Shown here piece after piece: positions 33,488 through 41,986 of a stretch of DNA of 64,000 bases. Every line of letters starts with the position of its first letter. Position 1 is the first letter of the stretch. The DNA lies in the NCBI GenBank assembly GCA_035279905.1, contig DATEGZ010000116.1:1-64000 (forward strand). The letters run 5' to 3'. The notes beneath the pieces are model-generated. The model saw only the letters and a program-made list of their open reading frames with translations, was not told the origin of the DNA and did not search any database. The DNA is from DATEGZ01 sp035279905 (GTDB lineage: Bacteria > Acidobacteriota > Vicinamibacteria > Vicinamibacterales > SCN-69-37). The position numbers and the translations under genes are program-made.

Positions 33488-33744
33488 GTTCGCTCAGGCT
33501 CCTGGGCAAACCACTCAATCCGGCCGCACTCCGCGCAGATGAGCGTCGTCGCCGACGGATCCGCCCAGTCGAGATTGAGAAACGTGGCGCCCGCCGAATT
33601 CATGAGCGCGCGCCCCAGGATGAACTTCTGATGCTCGCAATGCGGACATCGGATCGTTCTGCCGGCGATCTGGTACTCACCCGGGCCAGTGGCCTCTTTG
33701 TAGCTCGCGACGCCAACCTTTAACGCGTTCAAGAAACGGCCCAT
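33484..33744 (-). CDS. Small zinc-ribbon protein
   Basis: The product is 86 aa. A zinc ribbon is formed by CPHC (about residues 33-36) and CAEC (about 70-73). It is preceded by a short basic, aromatic N-terminus. Zinc ribbons of this type stabilise small domains or bind nucleic acids; the role is unknown. Its stop overlaps the membrane-protein start. Confidence 0.8.
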   Translation of the reverse strand: MGRFLNALKVGVASYKEATGPGEYQIAGRTIRCPHCEHQKFILGRALMNSAGATFLNLDWADPSATTLICAECGRIEWFAQEPERT

Positions 33745-33762
33745 CGTGCCTCCTGGGAAATC

Positions 33763-35082
33763 CTACCCGCCGCACTCACATCGATTCTCTTTCATCTCCA
33801 CGGTCGCGCAGACGGACGGAGCGAACCATGTCTCGCGCCACTGGCCGTTCGATTGATCGAGCTTCACGACGTAGTGCCGCAAGCCGACGTAAATGCCGCC
33901 ATCAGGGGCGCGGACCATCGCGCTCGCCGACAATTCGCCGATGCGGCTTTGATGGAGCTGGGTGACGACGCCTCCTGGCTCTACGGACCACAACGCGGAC
34001 TCAGTCAGGATCAGCAGCCGATTTCCGTCGATGAGCCAGACGTCAGGCTCTGCATCGAGCACCGCCACCGGCTCGAGCGTCCAGTCAGTCTTGCTTTGAA
34101 CCAACCGGAAGACTCGCCCGGAACGCCCCGTGAGGTGGTCCAAACCCATCAGCACGAGTTGCTCACCGCCGACGGTGGGCAGACCCAGGACATTCTCCGC
34201 CCGGAACGGATCGGCCGGATTCGCTGGCGCGGTCGGACCGGGTCGAATCCGCCGGCTCGTGGTGCCGTTCCGGTTGAACCACCAGAGGCCTCCACCGAAC
34301 TCACCGAGGCTGAAACCCACGATCCATCCGTCAGAAACGGGCACGGCCCAGCGATCGCCCGCACGATCGCGACCGGGCGAGACTCGGAACGGGAGAGGAT
34401 CAAGATGTTCGCGCATCCCGATTCTTGTTGCGTACGGGACCCCGTCTTTTACTGACGTGGACCAGAACAAATAACTGAAGCTTGTGCACTCGAGCTCCCT
34501 GGCCGATGGCGGGCCGGGACGCGTGGTCCATGCCGGAGACGCCAACGGCCCGCTCAGCACGTCGCGGACCTGCACGCCCCGCGCGGCAGCGTCGAGAAAC
34601 GTCGGACTGTTCACACTGATCATCCGGAAGTCGTACTGCCGGCAGTCCGGGTCGCGGCAGACCCCAGCCATCCAGATCTCGATCTCGTCGTCGCCGATTC
34701 TCACGCCCTGCCAGCTGACGAAGAGGTCTTCAAACCGCTGCTTCGCCACGGCGGACACGACCTCGCCGCTGAAGATGCGCGAGTACTGGCTGACACAGCG
34801 AGCCGCGCTCGGGATCTCGCGTTCTGCGAGTGGAAGGACGCGAAGAGGGTACGTCGCGAGCGCACACACGGCCTTCCGGTCGCCAGCCGCAACACTCTGC
34901 TTCAACGAGGCGAGGAGATGCTTGACGTCCTCGACTCTGACGCCAGCGAGGTGTTCGATCCGCCACTCGACAGTTCCGCGCTGCGGCGCTGCGCTGCCGG
35001 GACTGGCCTGCCGGATATCGGGAGCGGCCGTGGCGACCAGGATCGCCAAGGCACTCAACAACGAAATGCTCGCGGGCTTCAT
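33763..35082 (-). CDS. Secreted protein, function unknown
   Basis: The product is 439 aa with a signal peptide (MKPASISLLSALAILVATAA). The N-terminal third has a helical segment with cysteines (AVCALATYPL, AARCVSQYSRIFSG). The C-terminal part (residues 230-420) looks like propeller-type blades: GWIVGFSLGEFGGGLWW, DVWLIDGNRLLILTESALW and APDGGIYVGLRHYVVKLDQ. It ends with a cysteine pair (NRCECGG). Probably extracytoplasmic; function unknown. Confidence 0.65.
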   Translation of the reverse strand: MKPASISLLSALAILVATAAPDIRQASPGSAAPQRGTVEWRIEHLAGVRVEDVKHLLASLKQSVAAGDRKAVCALATYPLRVLPLAEREIPSAARCVSQYSRIFSGEVVSAVAKQRFEDLFVSWQGVRIGDDEIEIWMAGVCRDPDCRQYDFRMISVNSPTFLDAAARGVQVRDVLSGPLASPAWTTRPGPPSARELECTSFSYLFWSTSVKDGVPYATRIGMREHLDPLPFRVSPGRDRAGDRWAVPVSDGWIVGFSLGEFGGGLWWFNRNGTTSRRIRPGPTAPANPADPFRAENVLGLPTVGGEQLVLMGLDHLTGRSGRVFRLVQSKTDWTLEPVAVLDAEPDVWLIDGNRLLILTESALWSVEPGGVVTQLHQSRIGELSASAMVRAPDGGIYVGLRHYVVKLDQSNGQWRETWFAPSVCATVEMKENRCECGG

Positions 35083-35099
35083 ACCGCCGCCGGCCTCAG

Positions 35100-35561
35100 T
35101 CAACGAAACGTCGTGAACGTCGCACGCACGCCGCCAAGTGTCGGCTCGGACTTGAACACTCGAGCCAGGGCATGATGAGCCAACTCCACCGTCTGCTCGT
35201 CGATCCATCGGACGCGCAACTCTGGGCCTCCACCGTCGCCCGGCGGCGCGCTGCCGTGATCCGCGTCGGCAATGAACAGATTGCCGCTGCCGCCTGGCAT
35301 TCCCGCCCGTGTTGGAACGATCGACGCCTGAGTGCTGAAACTCGTGGTCGCGCCACAGTCGCGCTCGAAGACGATGACCTTGAGCTTGCCGTCCGGCGAT
35401 GGATACTCGGCGAGCTTCTCGTTGCCGCAAGGATTGACCAGGCTTGGAAGCGCGAACAACAACAGAATCAACAGTCCGCAAGCTGCAAAGAGCCAGGTCC
35501 ACCAACGACGATCGAGCCGTCGCCAGAACTCACGAGCACTGCCTTCTAAATCCCTGCCCAC
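35100..35561 (-). CDS. Single-pass membrane protein, function unknown
   Basis: About 153 aa from a GTG at 35561 (a GTG at 35564 is equally possible). One membrane segment (RRWWTWLFAACGLLILLLFA) is followed by an outer domain beginning PSLVNPCGNEKLAEYPSPDG. The start overlaps the 3' end of the oxidoreductase gene by about 16 bases, which supports co-translation. No family was recognised. Confidence 0.55.
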   Translation of the reverse strand: MGRDLEGSAREFWRRLDRRWWTWLFAACGLLILLLFALPSLVNPCGNEKLAEYPSPDGKLKVIVFERDCGATTSFSTQASIVPTRAGMPGGSGNLFIADADHGSAPPGDGGGPELRVRWIDEQTVELAHHALARVFKSEPTLGGVRATFTTFR

Positions 35562-36301
35562 CACGCGTACCCGTAGTTCGCCGCTGACTGCCCGCTGCCG
35601 TCGCCAAATCCATCGAGCGAGTCCGTCACGACGATGCGGTCGACGAACTTGACGCTCTTGTAGCCAAGCTGGCGCGGCACGCGCAGGCGCAGCGGGCCGC
35701 CGAACGGCACGGGCAGATCGGCGCCGTTCATTTCCCAGGCGAGCAACGTCTGCGGGTGCATCGCTTCGTCGAGGTCGATGCTCTCCCACCAATCGGGATC
35801 AGACGAGTAGTAGACGATCCAGCGCGCGTCCGGGCGCACGCCGATTGAATTGAGTACCGCGGCGAGCGGCGTGCCGGTCCACTCCGCGACGTACGACCAG
35901 CCCTCCTCGCAGACCACCTCGGTGATCTGCGACCGCCGCTCCATCGCGCGCAGGTCGGCGATCGAGAGCGAGGTCTTGCGCGCGACGTGACCATCGACCT
36001 CGAGCCGCCAGTTGATGAAGTTCTCCGATTGATGACGCGTGAAGGCTTCGGTCGGCTTCGCGATGCTGTTCGCGAACGGCTTCGCCGAGATCATGCTGCG
36101 CGGGAACTCGCGCGCGTGGGCGTTGCGGCCGAACAGACGATGGGCCGCGTAGGACAGCGTCTCGCCCGGGCCGTAGATCGAGCGCCAGTCGGGCGGAATC
36201 AAGCCGAAGCGGCGGCCGGTCGAGGCGAGCGCCGCGCCCGCGACTCCAGTACCGGCGACGAGGCCTCCAAGCAGGAGCGAGCGGCGGGTGATCGTTTTCA
36301 C
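35546..36301 (-). CDS. YedY/MsrP-like molybdopterin oxidoreductase
   Basis: The product is 251 aa from a GTG at 36301, overlapping the cytochrome stop (GTGA). It has a twin-arginine signal (MKTITRRSLLLGGLVAGTG). The molybdopterin-binding SUOX domain is recognisable by 'NFINWRLEVDGHVARKT' and 'QITEVVCEEGWSYVAEWTG', with the Mo-ligand Cys at 131. It is related to MsrP, which reduces methionine sulfoxides in the periplasm, but this protein is shorter and the substrate is unknown. The membrane cytochrome gene upstream probably supplies electrons. Confidence 0.88.
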   Translation of the reverse strand: MKTITRRSLLLGGLVAGTGVAGAALASTGRRFGLIPPDWRSIYGPGETLSYAAHRLFGRNAHAREFPRSMISAKPFANSIAKPTEAFTRHQSENFINWRLEVDGHVARKTSLSIADLRAMERRSQITEVVCEEGWSYVAEWTGTPLAAVLNSIGVRPDARWIVYYSSDPDWWESIDLDEAMHPQTLLAWEMNGADLPVPFGGPLRLRVPRQLGYKSVKFVDRIVVTDSLDGFGDGSGQSAANYGYAWWAGI

Positions 36302-37017
36302 GAGGGCGTCTCCGAGGCGCCGGTGATCATGGCGCGGACGCGCGGGCCGAATCCCGCAAGGATGACCATCACGACGTGAACGAGCGTAAAGAGCACGAGC
36401 GCAATCGTGACGAAGAAGTGAATCGTTCGTGCCGATTGGCGCCCGCCGAGGCTCGTCACGGTCCACGGAAACACGGCGGTAAACGCCGGCGCCATCGCGA
36501 GACCGGTCCAGATGACGAGCGGGAACAGCACGAAGACGACGAGCAGATACGAGAGGCGCTGCAGCGCGTTGTACGACGAGAGATCGCCGAACGCGGACCG
36601 TTTCAGGCGCACGTGTTCGACGAGGCTCGAGCCGAGCGCGCGCCAGGAACGATCCGGCTTCGTAGGCACGAGATTGCGCCCGAAGTGACCAGTGCGCAAG
36701 CCTGCGATCAGGTACCAGACGCCCGTTATCAGCGCGAGCCACGCGGCCTGGAAGTGAAGGAAGCGACTCCACCCGTTCTGGTCCGGCAAGACGTACTTGT
36801 AGCCCGTCGGCACCGTCCCGCGCGACGAGGGCACGGGAATCGTGAACAGCGGGGCCGTGTTGACGTTGCCGGTTTCGCCCCAGTAGAAGCGCGGGTGGGA
36901 GAGGAGCACTTCGACGCCGGTGATGAGCAGCGCAAGAAATGCAATCGCCGTGAGCCAGTGCGTCACGCGCACGAAACGCGCGTGGCGCGGCGTTGCCGTC
37001 GTCCGGGTCATGGTCAT
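36298..37017 (-). CDS. Cytochrome b561-like membrane protein, partner of the molybdoenzyme
   Basis: The product is 239 aa with four or five membrane segments. Haem-ligating His candidates include RVTHWLTAIAFLALLITGVE, FLHFQAAWLALITGVWYLIA and TIHFFVTIALVLFTLVHVVM. The layout matches thiosulfate reductase/hydrogenase-type b cytochromes. Its stop overlaps the molybdoenzyme start, so the two likely form a YedYZ-like quinone-linked pair. Co-function is inferred from the overlap. Confidence 0.85.
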   Translation of the reverse strand: MTMTRTTATPRHARFVRVTHWLTAIAFLALLITGVEVLLSHPRFYWGETGNVNTAPLFTIPVPSSRGTVPTGYKYVLPDQNGWSRFLHFQAAWLALITGVWYLIAGLRTGHFGRNLVPTKPDRSWRALGSSLVEHVRLKRSAFGDLSSYNALQRLSYLLVVFVLFPLVIWTGLAMAPAFTAVFPWTVTSLGGRQSARTIHFFVTIALVLFTLVHVVMVILAGFGPRVRAMITGASETPS

Positions 37018-37055
37018 CGCGCTCGTGTATGCGCGACTCTACCGCAGTTCGGCTG

Positions 37056-37436
37056 TCACGCCTCGGCGATGACCGCGATGGACACCTTGAGCCCAGGAAC
37101 CTTCACGGGCAGTTTCGCGCCCTGCCGGGCGGGCGGATCGACAGGAAACCACCGCAGCCATTCCTCGTTCATGCCGGCGAAGTCCTCCTCGTCTGCCAGG
37201 ACAATCGTCGCGCTCACGATCTTGTCGAGCGCGCTGCCCGCCTCCTCGAGGATGGCCGCGATGTTCGTCAAGCACTGACGAGTCTGCTCCTGAATCGTGG
37301 CGCCCTTGATCTGCCCGCTCGCGGGATCGACCGGGGCTGTGCCGGACACGAAGATCAGTCCTGCCGCTCTGACCGCCTGACTGTAGGTGGCGGGCGGTTT
37401 GGCGGCTTTGGGTGTGTAGATGATGTGGCGAGGCAT
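37056..37436 (-). CDS. RidA-family protein
   Basis: The product is 126 aa. The RidA/YjgF fold is seen in 'PPATYSQAVRAAGLIFVSGT', 'IQEQTRQCLTNIAAILEEAG' and KIVSATIVLADEEDFAGMN, and the C-terminus carries a lysine-rich strand. Family members are imine deaminases that clear reactive enamines; some Arg/Glu positions are present, but deaminase activity is not certain. Confidence 0.87.
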   Translation of the reverse strand: MPRHIIYTPKAAKPPATYSQAVRAAGLIFVSGTAPVDPASGQIKGATIQEQTRQCLTNIAAILEEAGSALDKIVSATIVLADEEDFAGMNEEWLRWFPVDPPARQGAKLPVKVPGLKVSIAVIAEA

Positions 37437-37467
37437 GGTCTCTCTGATTAGGCCTCGAAGCCCGCGC

Positions 37468-38037
37468 TCATTTCGCTTGCTCAGGGAAGATCGACCACGA
37501 GAACGCGCCGCCGGTGCATGTGTTCGCGGCGGCGTCCGTCAGCGTCAACGTTCCGCTGCCGCTGCCGTCGAGTCCGGGCGCCGTCGTGCCGAACACTCCA
37601 GCCACGAACGCGGTGCCTTGCAGCGATGCCTGCCCGTTGAACGTCACCCGCAGATTCCACGCCGGGCCCGAAAACAGTTCCGGAAGATGAATGGCGGTTC
37701 CGGTGATGGTCCCGGCAACCGAGATCGCGCCGGCAATCACGTTCGCGCCGGACTGGTGAAACCGCGCCTCGACGTCGCCTGATGCGCTGCCGGCGGCCGT
37801 CGCGACCCATTCGTTCGCGCTCGCCGCGACATTGATGCGCGTGTAGACGAGCGGAAGCACGCCCTGCCCGAGTCCGGCGCATGGCCCCTGAAAAACGATC
37901 CTGAGGACCTGCGGCCCGGTCTGAACGATGTTGGCGGCGTTGTTCTCCGGCGAGGCCGGACTCGAGCCGCACCCCGCAAGCAGGCTGCACGCCACGAAGA
38001 GCAGGATGACTGGCCGAAGGTAAGGCCAAATGTTCAT
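37468..38037 (-). CDS. Putative lipoprotein, function unknown
   Basis: The product is 189 aa. The signal ends in a lipobox, SLLAGC (Cys at about residue 23), after MNIWPYLRPVILLFVAC. The mature part has two beta-rich segments and a glycine/serine-rich stretch (SGSGTLTLTDAAANTCTGG). No family was recognised; lipid attachment is predicted. Confidence 0.7.
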   Translation of the reverse strand: MNIWPYLRPVILLFVACSLLAGCGSSPASPENNAANIVQTGPQVLRIVFQGPCAGLGQGVLPLVYTRINVAASANEWVATAAGSASGDVEARFHQSGANVIAGAISVAGTITGTAIHLPELFSGPAWNLRVTFNGQASLQGTAFVAGVFGTTAPGLDGSGSGTLTLTDAAANTCTGGAFSWSIFPEQAK

Positions 38038-38051
38038 GACCAGACCCCTCG

Positions 38052-38254
38052 TTATCGAGCTGGACGACGCATTCTCCAGCCAGCAAACAGCGGGATCGCG
38101 AACGTCAGCGCGTAGTAGAGATAGACGTCCAACTTGTAATAGCCGTCGGGCGGCTTGAACGCTTTGACGATGAAGAGGTAGTCGCCGGCAACCGCGATCA
38201 GCAGCCACACCAGAAGCCCCAGCCAAAAGCGTCCTTCACAAACTGTCTGCTCAT
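38052..38254 (-). pseudogene. Small membrane protein gene interrupted by a frameshift
   Basis: A perfect AGGAGG ribosome-binding sequence (38262-38267) precedes the ATG at 38254, but the reading frame (MSRQFVKDAF) stops after 18 codons. In another frame, from the region EGRFWLGLLVWLLI onward, a membrane protein continues to a TAA at 38052 (ending FAGWRMRRPAR). Shifting the frame once near 38231 would join them into a protein of about 66 aa. A single missing base, real or from sequencing, is the simplest explanation. Confidence 0.6.
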
Positions 38255-38265
38255 CGAATGACCTC

Positions 38266-38910
38266 CTAACACTGTGCGACCATGTCTCTGCTCGCGGTGA
38301 GGACGTACCCCAGGAGAATCGCGCCGGCCACCGGCAACGCCAGGTCGGGCGGAATGCCGAGGATGAACGCCGCAGAGCCGCCTATCGCGGCCCAGAGGAT
38401 CGGGATCAGGCCGAGGACGCGTGCCTCGTTCCGAGGAGCCAGGAGCAATAGGCCTGCGGTGAGCAGGGTCGTCGGGCAAGGGACACCGAAGCTCGGAAAT
38501 CGAGGAGCGTGAAGACCGAACATCAGGCCGGCGGCGGGATACGCAAGTGAATAGAAGATGAGGATCGTGCCGGCGATTCCCCAAATGGAACGTTGCGGAC
38601 TGAACGTGAGCCGAGACCGACCCACGCCGCGCCAGACCAACAACGCCGCCTGGATGAGGAACACGGTTCCGAAGAGAACCGCCGCCGGATTGATTCGGCG
38701 GAAATAGATCAGGTGATACACGGTTCCAGACCACGCCCAGTGAACGGCGAGGAGTCCGGCGAGGAGCCGCGATGTGCTTCCAGACGGGCGATAGAGCCGG
38801 ACGACTGCGAAGGTGGTGGCGATCCACAGCGCAACAAGGACAGGCCAAAGGGCGCGATTGTATTCGCCAAAGAGGTCGAGAAACTGTTCCTGCGTGAAGG
38901 GCAGAGTCAC
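38266..38910 (-). CDS. DUF6064-like membrane protein
   Basis: The product is 214 aa with seven membrane segments. The opening 'TLPFTQEQFLDLFGEYNRAL' and 'WSGTVYHLIYFRRINPAAVL', with 'PCPTTLLTAGLLLLAPRNEA', resemble the DUF6064 family, which is uncharacterised. The next gene in the direction of transcription is the frameshifted small membrane protein, 11 bases away. Confidence 0.75.
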   Translation of the reverse strand: MTLPFTQEQFLDLFGEYNRALWPVLVALWIATTFAVVRLYRPSGSTSRLLAGLLAVHWAWSGTVYHLIYFRRINPAAVLFGTVFLIQAALLVWRGVGRSRLTFSPQRSIWGIAGTILIFYSLAYPAAGLMFGLHAPRFPSFGVPCPTTLLTAGLLLLAPRNEARVLGLIPILWAAIGGSAAFILGIPPDLALPVAGAILLGYVLTASRDMVAQC

Positions 38911-38911
38911 G

Positions 38912-39550
38912 TTAGGCCGGAGGACGAATGCTCGACCGTGTTCGCAGCATGAGCGCCAGCATCAACATGAACAACGGCGCGGTGATCGCCCACGGAAAAC
39001 CGAGCAGCAGGAGCCTGGTCGAGAAGGTCGGCGAGAAGTAGACGATGCAGATGAGCGGGGTGACGAGCGCGTGGGCAATGAGCGATCGTCTGACCCAGCG
39101 CTCAAAGCCGACGCCGCTGATCGCCGGCACGACCAGGAGACATGCCAGGCCCATCGCGAGATAACCCACGGCGTCATAGTCCCAGAACAACGAATGTGGC
39201 GTTTGTTCCAGGACTCGAACGACGTCAGATTCCCCGCGCAGTTTTGCGGGGATGACGGTGGCGAGCTGGACAACGTAATTCGAACTGACGAAGACCGCAT
39301 AGATGATCGTGAAGATCAGTGACGCATGCGTCCAGAACTGCTTGTCCGGCGGCGTCAGGTGATGCAGCGCGAGCATCTCCAGGACGAACGGCACGACGAT
39401 GCAGAGGGATGTCGCGTAGATCAGAATCTCGTCCGCAGGAAACCGGAGCACGCCGGCGACCTGCAGGACCTGGACGAGACCGTACGCCGCGGTCGCCGCG
39501 AACGCCGCGAGGCCAGACCAGTACCCGACGTTGTTAATGTTCGTGGCCAA
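38912..39550 (-). CDS. Polytopic membrane protein, function unknown
   Basis: The product is 212 aa with six or seven membrane segments (about residues 8-32, 42-63, 76-100, 128-150, 155-172 and 185-208). Its stop lies one base before the ATG of the DUF6064-like gene. No active-site motif was found. Function unknown. Confidence 0.65.
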   Translation of the reverse strand: MATNINNVGYWSGLAAFAATAAYGLVQVLQVAGVLRFPADEILIYATSLCIVVPFVLEMLALHHLTPPDKQFWTHASLIFTIIYAVFVSSNYVVQLATVIPAKLRGESDVVRVLEQTPHSLFWDYDAVGYLAMGLACLLVVPAISGVGFERWVRRSLIAHALVTPLICIVYFSPTFSTRLLLLGFPWAITAPLFMLMLALMLRTRSSIRPPA

Positions 39551-39587
39551 CGGACTTGTCCCGTAGCAATCGAAGCCTCCGCCGAAT

Positions 39588-40325
39588 TCATCTCTGGTTA
39601 CGCCGCCAGGTTGGTGGAGCGTCGGCCCGATATCCGTCGAATAGCGGCCCGCCGGCCTCTTTCAGGATTTCTTCCGCCAATCGAATCACGGCTCCCGGAT
39701 CGCCCTGCACAAACAGCGCCGCGAATGCGTCGTTGTAGCTGGCGCACAGAGTGGGATCCACCTGCCGAAGCACCCGAGGAATCGCCTTGCCTTTCGCCGA
39801 CCACGACCCGCATCGGCGAAAGTGGTAGTCCGCGAGTTGCTCGTAGAGCACAGTGCCTGTAGCGATGAGTTCGTCGCGGGATCGTGGGGCTCGCAAGTCG
39901 TCCAGGAGGTCGGACACGAAGTAGCGCCTTTGCCGTTCGCTGTCCGTGTCGAGGACGGGCGGCCCCGCCGCGATGACTGCGGCCGCGCGCTGCTTCAATT
40001 CACGCGACAGGTCGGTGGGCCCGGGAATCTCGATGCCTTCCACCACCATTTGCGGCAAGGTGGGAATGCCGCTCGGCCGGTCCACGTCCAGGAAGAAATA
40101 CTCGAGTGTGGACGGGTCATGGACAAACGCCTCGACAGGATACCCATCGAACCTGAATGACTCGCGGTACGCGGACGCGAGCTGCGGGTACACCACGACC
40201 AGGTCCAGATCGGAAAACGGCGTGCCCTCACCTCGAACGAGTGAGCCAGCGGCAAAGATCGCGTCCGCGTCACGATATCGGTCTGACCGAATCGCCGACG
40301 CTACACGGATGATGCGATCATCCAT
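39588..40325 (-). CDS. Nucleotidyltransferase-like protein
   Basis: The product is 245 aa. The nucleotidyltransferase core shows AAGSLVRGEGTPFSDLDLVV (residues 25-44), giving the G-S and D-x-D metal-binding pattern. A C-terminal helical region follows. This resembles aminoglycoside or minimal nucleotidyltransferases that transfer a nucleotide to a small molecule or protein. Substrate unknown. The next gene upstream is on the same strand. Confidence 0.8.
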   Translation of the reverse strand: MDDRIIRVASAIRSDRYRDADAIFAAGSLVRGEGTPFSDLDLVVVYPQLASAYRESFRFDGYPVEAFVHDPSTLEYFFLDVDRPSGIPTLPQMVVEGIEIPGPTDLSRELKQRAAAVIAAGPPVLDTDSERQRRYFVSDLLDDLRAPRSRDELIATGTVLYEQLADYHFRRCGSWSAKGKAIPRVLRQVDPTLCASYNDAFAALFVQGDPGAVIRLAEEILKEAGGPLFDGYRADAPPTWRRNQR

Positions 40326-40415
40326 TGGACCTGACTACCTCGGGCTAACCTCACCCCGCCTGACGATGACGACGAACAAAGATCGGCGTTGTCCGAAGGC
40401 TCTGGCTCACGCCGT

Positions 40416-40892
40416 CTAACGGCCGACGAGGCGTGTGCCAGCGTCTGATTCGGCCAACTGCTTCAGAGCCTGCGCCCGCCGGCGGAGAAACCGCGACAAA
40501 TATTCCCTGAGAAGCAACCTGTCGGCCAGCGTCCCGAGAAACCCCAACGGCGCGGTGAAGTCGAAGGCGTCCACCATTCGAGTGCCGGCGGGCACGTCGT
40601 CGAAATGATGATCGTGGACCAGGCGACGGAACGCACCTTTCACCATTTCGTCACGAAAGTGGCGCGGACGATCGAAAGCCGTGATCCGGCTCGTCAGTTC
40701 CTGGGTGATGCCGAGGTGCCGCGCGCGCCACGTGACCTCGTCACCAAGCGCGAGCAGTCCGGTCGTGACGCCCGCCACCGCGCGCTCGCTCGTCCCGCGC
40801 GTCGATTCGACGTGCGCGTCCACACTGCGCGCCAGATCGAAGCAGACCGTCGGCGGCGCGCTGATGTCGATGCTGACTCGAATGATAGACAT
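40416..40892 (-). CDS. SRPBCC/polyketide-cyclase-like protein
   Basis: The product is 158 aa. The fold is suggested by 'RVSIDISAPPTVCFDLARSV', 'EVTWRARHLGITQELTSRIT' and the C-terminal helix LREYLSRFLRRRAQALKQLA. It is likely to bind a hydrophobic ligand. Its stop lies in a GTTAGAC heptamer on the minus strand, a sequence similar to an integron core site; see the weaker candidate site between 40343 and 40417. Confidence 0.75.
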   Translation of the reverse strand: MSIIRVSIDISAPPTVCFDLARSVDAHVESTRGTSERAVAGVTTGLLALGDEVTWRARHLGITQELTSRITAFDRPRHFRDEMVKGAFRRLVHDHHFDDVPAGTRMVDAFDFTAPLGFLGTLADRLLLREYLSRFLRRRAQALKQLAESDAGTRLVGR

Positions 40893-40915
40893 GCGTATGT
40901 GTCACACGGCGTGGC

Positions 40916-41461
40916 TCATCGTTCGGTGACCGTCAGGGTGCCCAGGAGCTTCCGCAGCCGGCTCCGTCCTTCTTCTTCCGTTTGCCGGCCGGTGACCGAC
41001 AGATGCAGATCGATCCACGTGCCGGCCTGCACGAGCTCGGCGCGCATGTTCGAGCTGCGGCCGCCGCCGGGCAGCGCGATGTCGTAGAGCACGACCTGCC
41101 AGCTGCCGACGCGCTCCTGGGCGACGCTCGCCGGGCGGAAGCCTTGCCTGATCAGATTGCTCTCCTCGCCGCTCCAGAACGCCGACATGCCCTTGAACGA
41201 CTGCTCCGGCTCGAACCAGCCGGATGCCGCGACCAGCTTTGTCGCGGCCTCGAAATAGAAATAGCGCGGGCTGCCCTGGTCCGCCGCCAGCTTCGCCGGC
41301 GCGAGCTCGTCCTTCGGGATCGTCAGGACGAGCCGGCTCGTGGGAACCGTGAGCTCGTAGCTCGTGCTCTTCTCGGTCACCACGAGACTCGCGTTCGACG
41401 AGGCCTGCGGTACGAACGCGGCAGACAGCAGCAACGTGACGAGGACGATCCAGTGAGACAT
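40916..41461 (-). CDS. Secreted protein, function unknown
   Basis: The product is 181 aa with a signal peptide (MSHWIVLVTLLLSAAFVPQA). The mature domain has segments such as DELAPAKLAADQGSPRYFYF and GSWQVVLYDIALPGGGRSSN. No family recognised. The ATG overlaps the stop of the SRPBCC gene upstream by TGATG. Confidence 0.65.
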   Translation of the reverse strand: MSHWIVLVTLLLSAAFVPQASSNASLVVTEKSTSYELTVPTSRLVLTIPKDELAPAKLAADQGSPRYFYFEAATKLVAASGWFEPEQSFKGMSAFWSGEESNLIRQGFRPASVAQERVGSWQVVLYDIALPGGGRSSNMRAELVQAGTWIDLHLSVTGRQTEEEGRSRLRKLLGTLTVTER

Positions 41462-41913
41462 CAACCCTCCGCCGCGGTCAGGTCGTGGCCCTCGTCGATG
41501 GCGCGCCGTAACGAGTCCAGATCCACCGCGAGCGCGCGCCTGTTGAAGAGAGCGAGAACGGGAACGAGGATCGCCCATGGAAATCGAAACGCCACGGCGA
41601 TGTCGTGCGTGATCCGTACCGCATGCTCGACGGGCGCCAGAGTGAACGTGAGCTGTGCCGTGCGAAACCACCGGGAACGCAAGAGGCTGAACCGCAGCAC
41701 GTGGGGCGCGGACATCTCGTCCACGCGAAATACTTGCTTCATCCCCGACGGCGCGGTGGTTTCCACGATCGAGCCCAGCCGAAGCGGCGGGGGTGAGACC
41801 AGGTTCGCCCGCGCGACGCTTCGGTCCCATCGGGGCGCGTTCCTCTCGTCCGCGAGAAACGCCCACGCGCTCTCGAGGTTGCTCTTCACGAGGATTGACG
41901 ACGTCATGTTCAT
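41461..41913 (-). CDS. SRPBCC/polyketide-cyclase-like protein
   Basis: The product is 150 aa. It opens with NMTSSILVKSNLESAWAFLA and continues with APRWDRSVARANLVSPPPLR, the usual SRPBCC pattern. A hydrophobic patch (PWAILVPVLALFNRRALAV) in the C-terminal half may be a helix that closes the ligand pocket or a weak membrane contact. Function unknown. Confidence 0.75.
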   Translation of the reverse strand: MNMTSSILVKSNLESAWAFLADERNAPRWDRSVARANLVSPPPLRLGSIVETTAPSGMKQVFRVDEMSAPHVLRFSLLRSRWFRTAQLTFTLAPVEHAVRITHDIAVAFRFPWAILVPVLALFNRRALAVDLDSLRRAIDEGHDLTAAEG

Positions 41914-41986
41914 TTGCGAAATCCGTTGGGGGCACTGTCATTCTACCGATGGTCTCGTGCCACCTGAACGAAAGGTCGGGGCGAAC

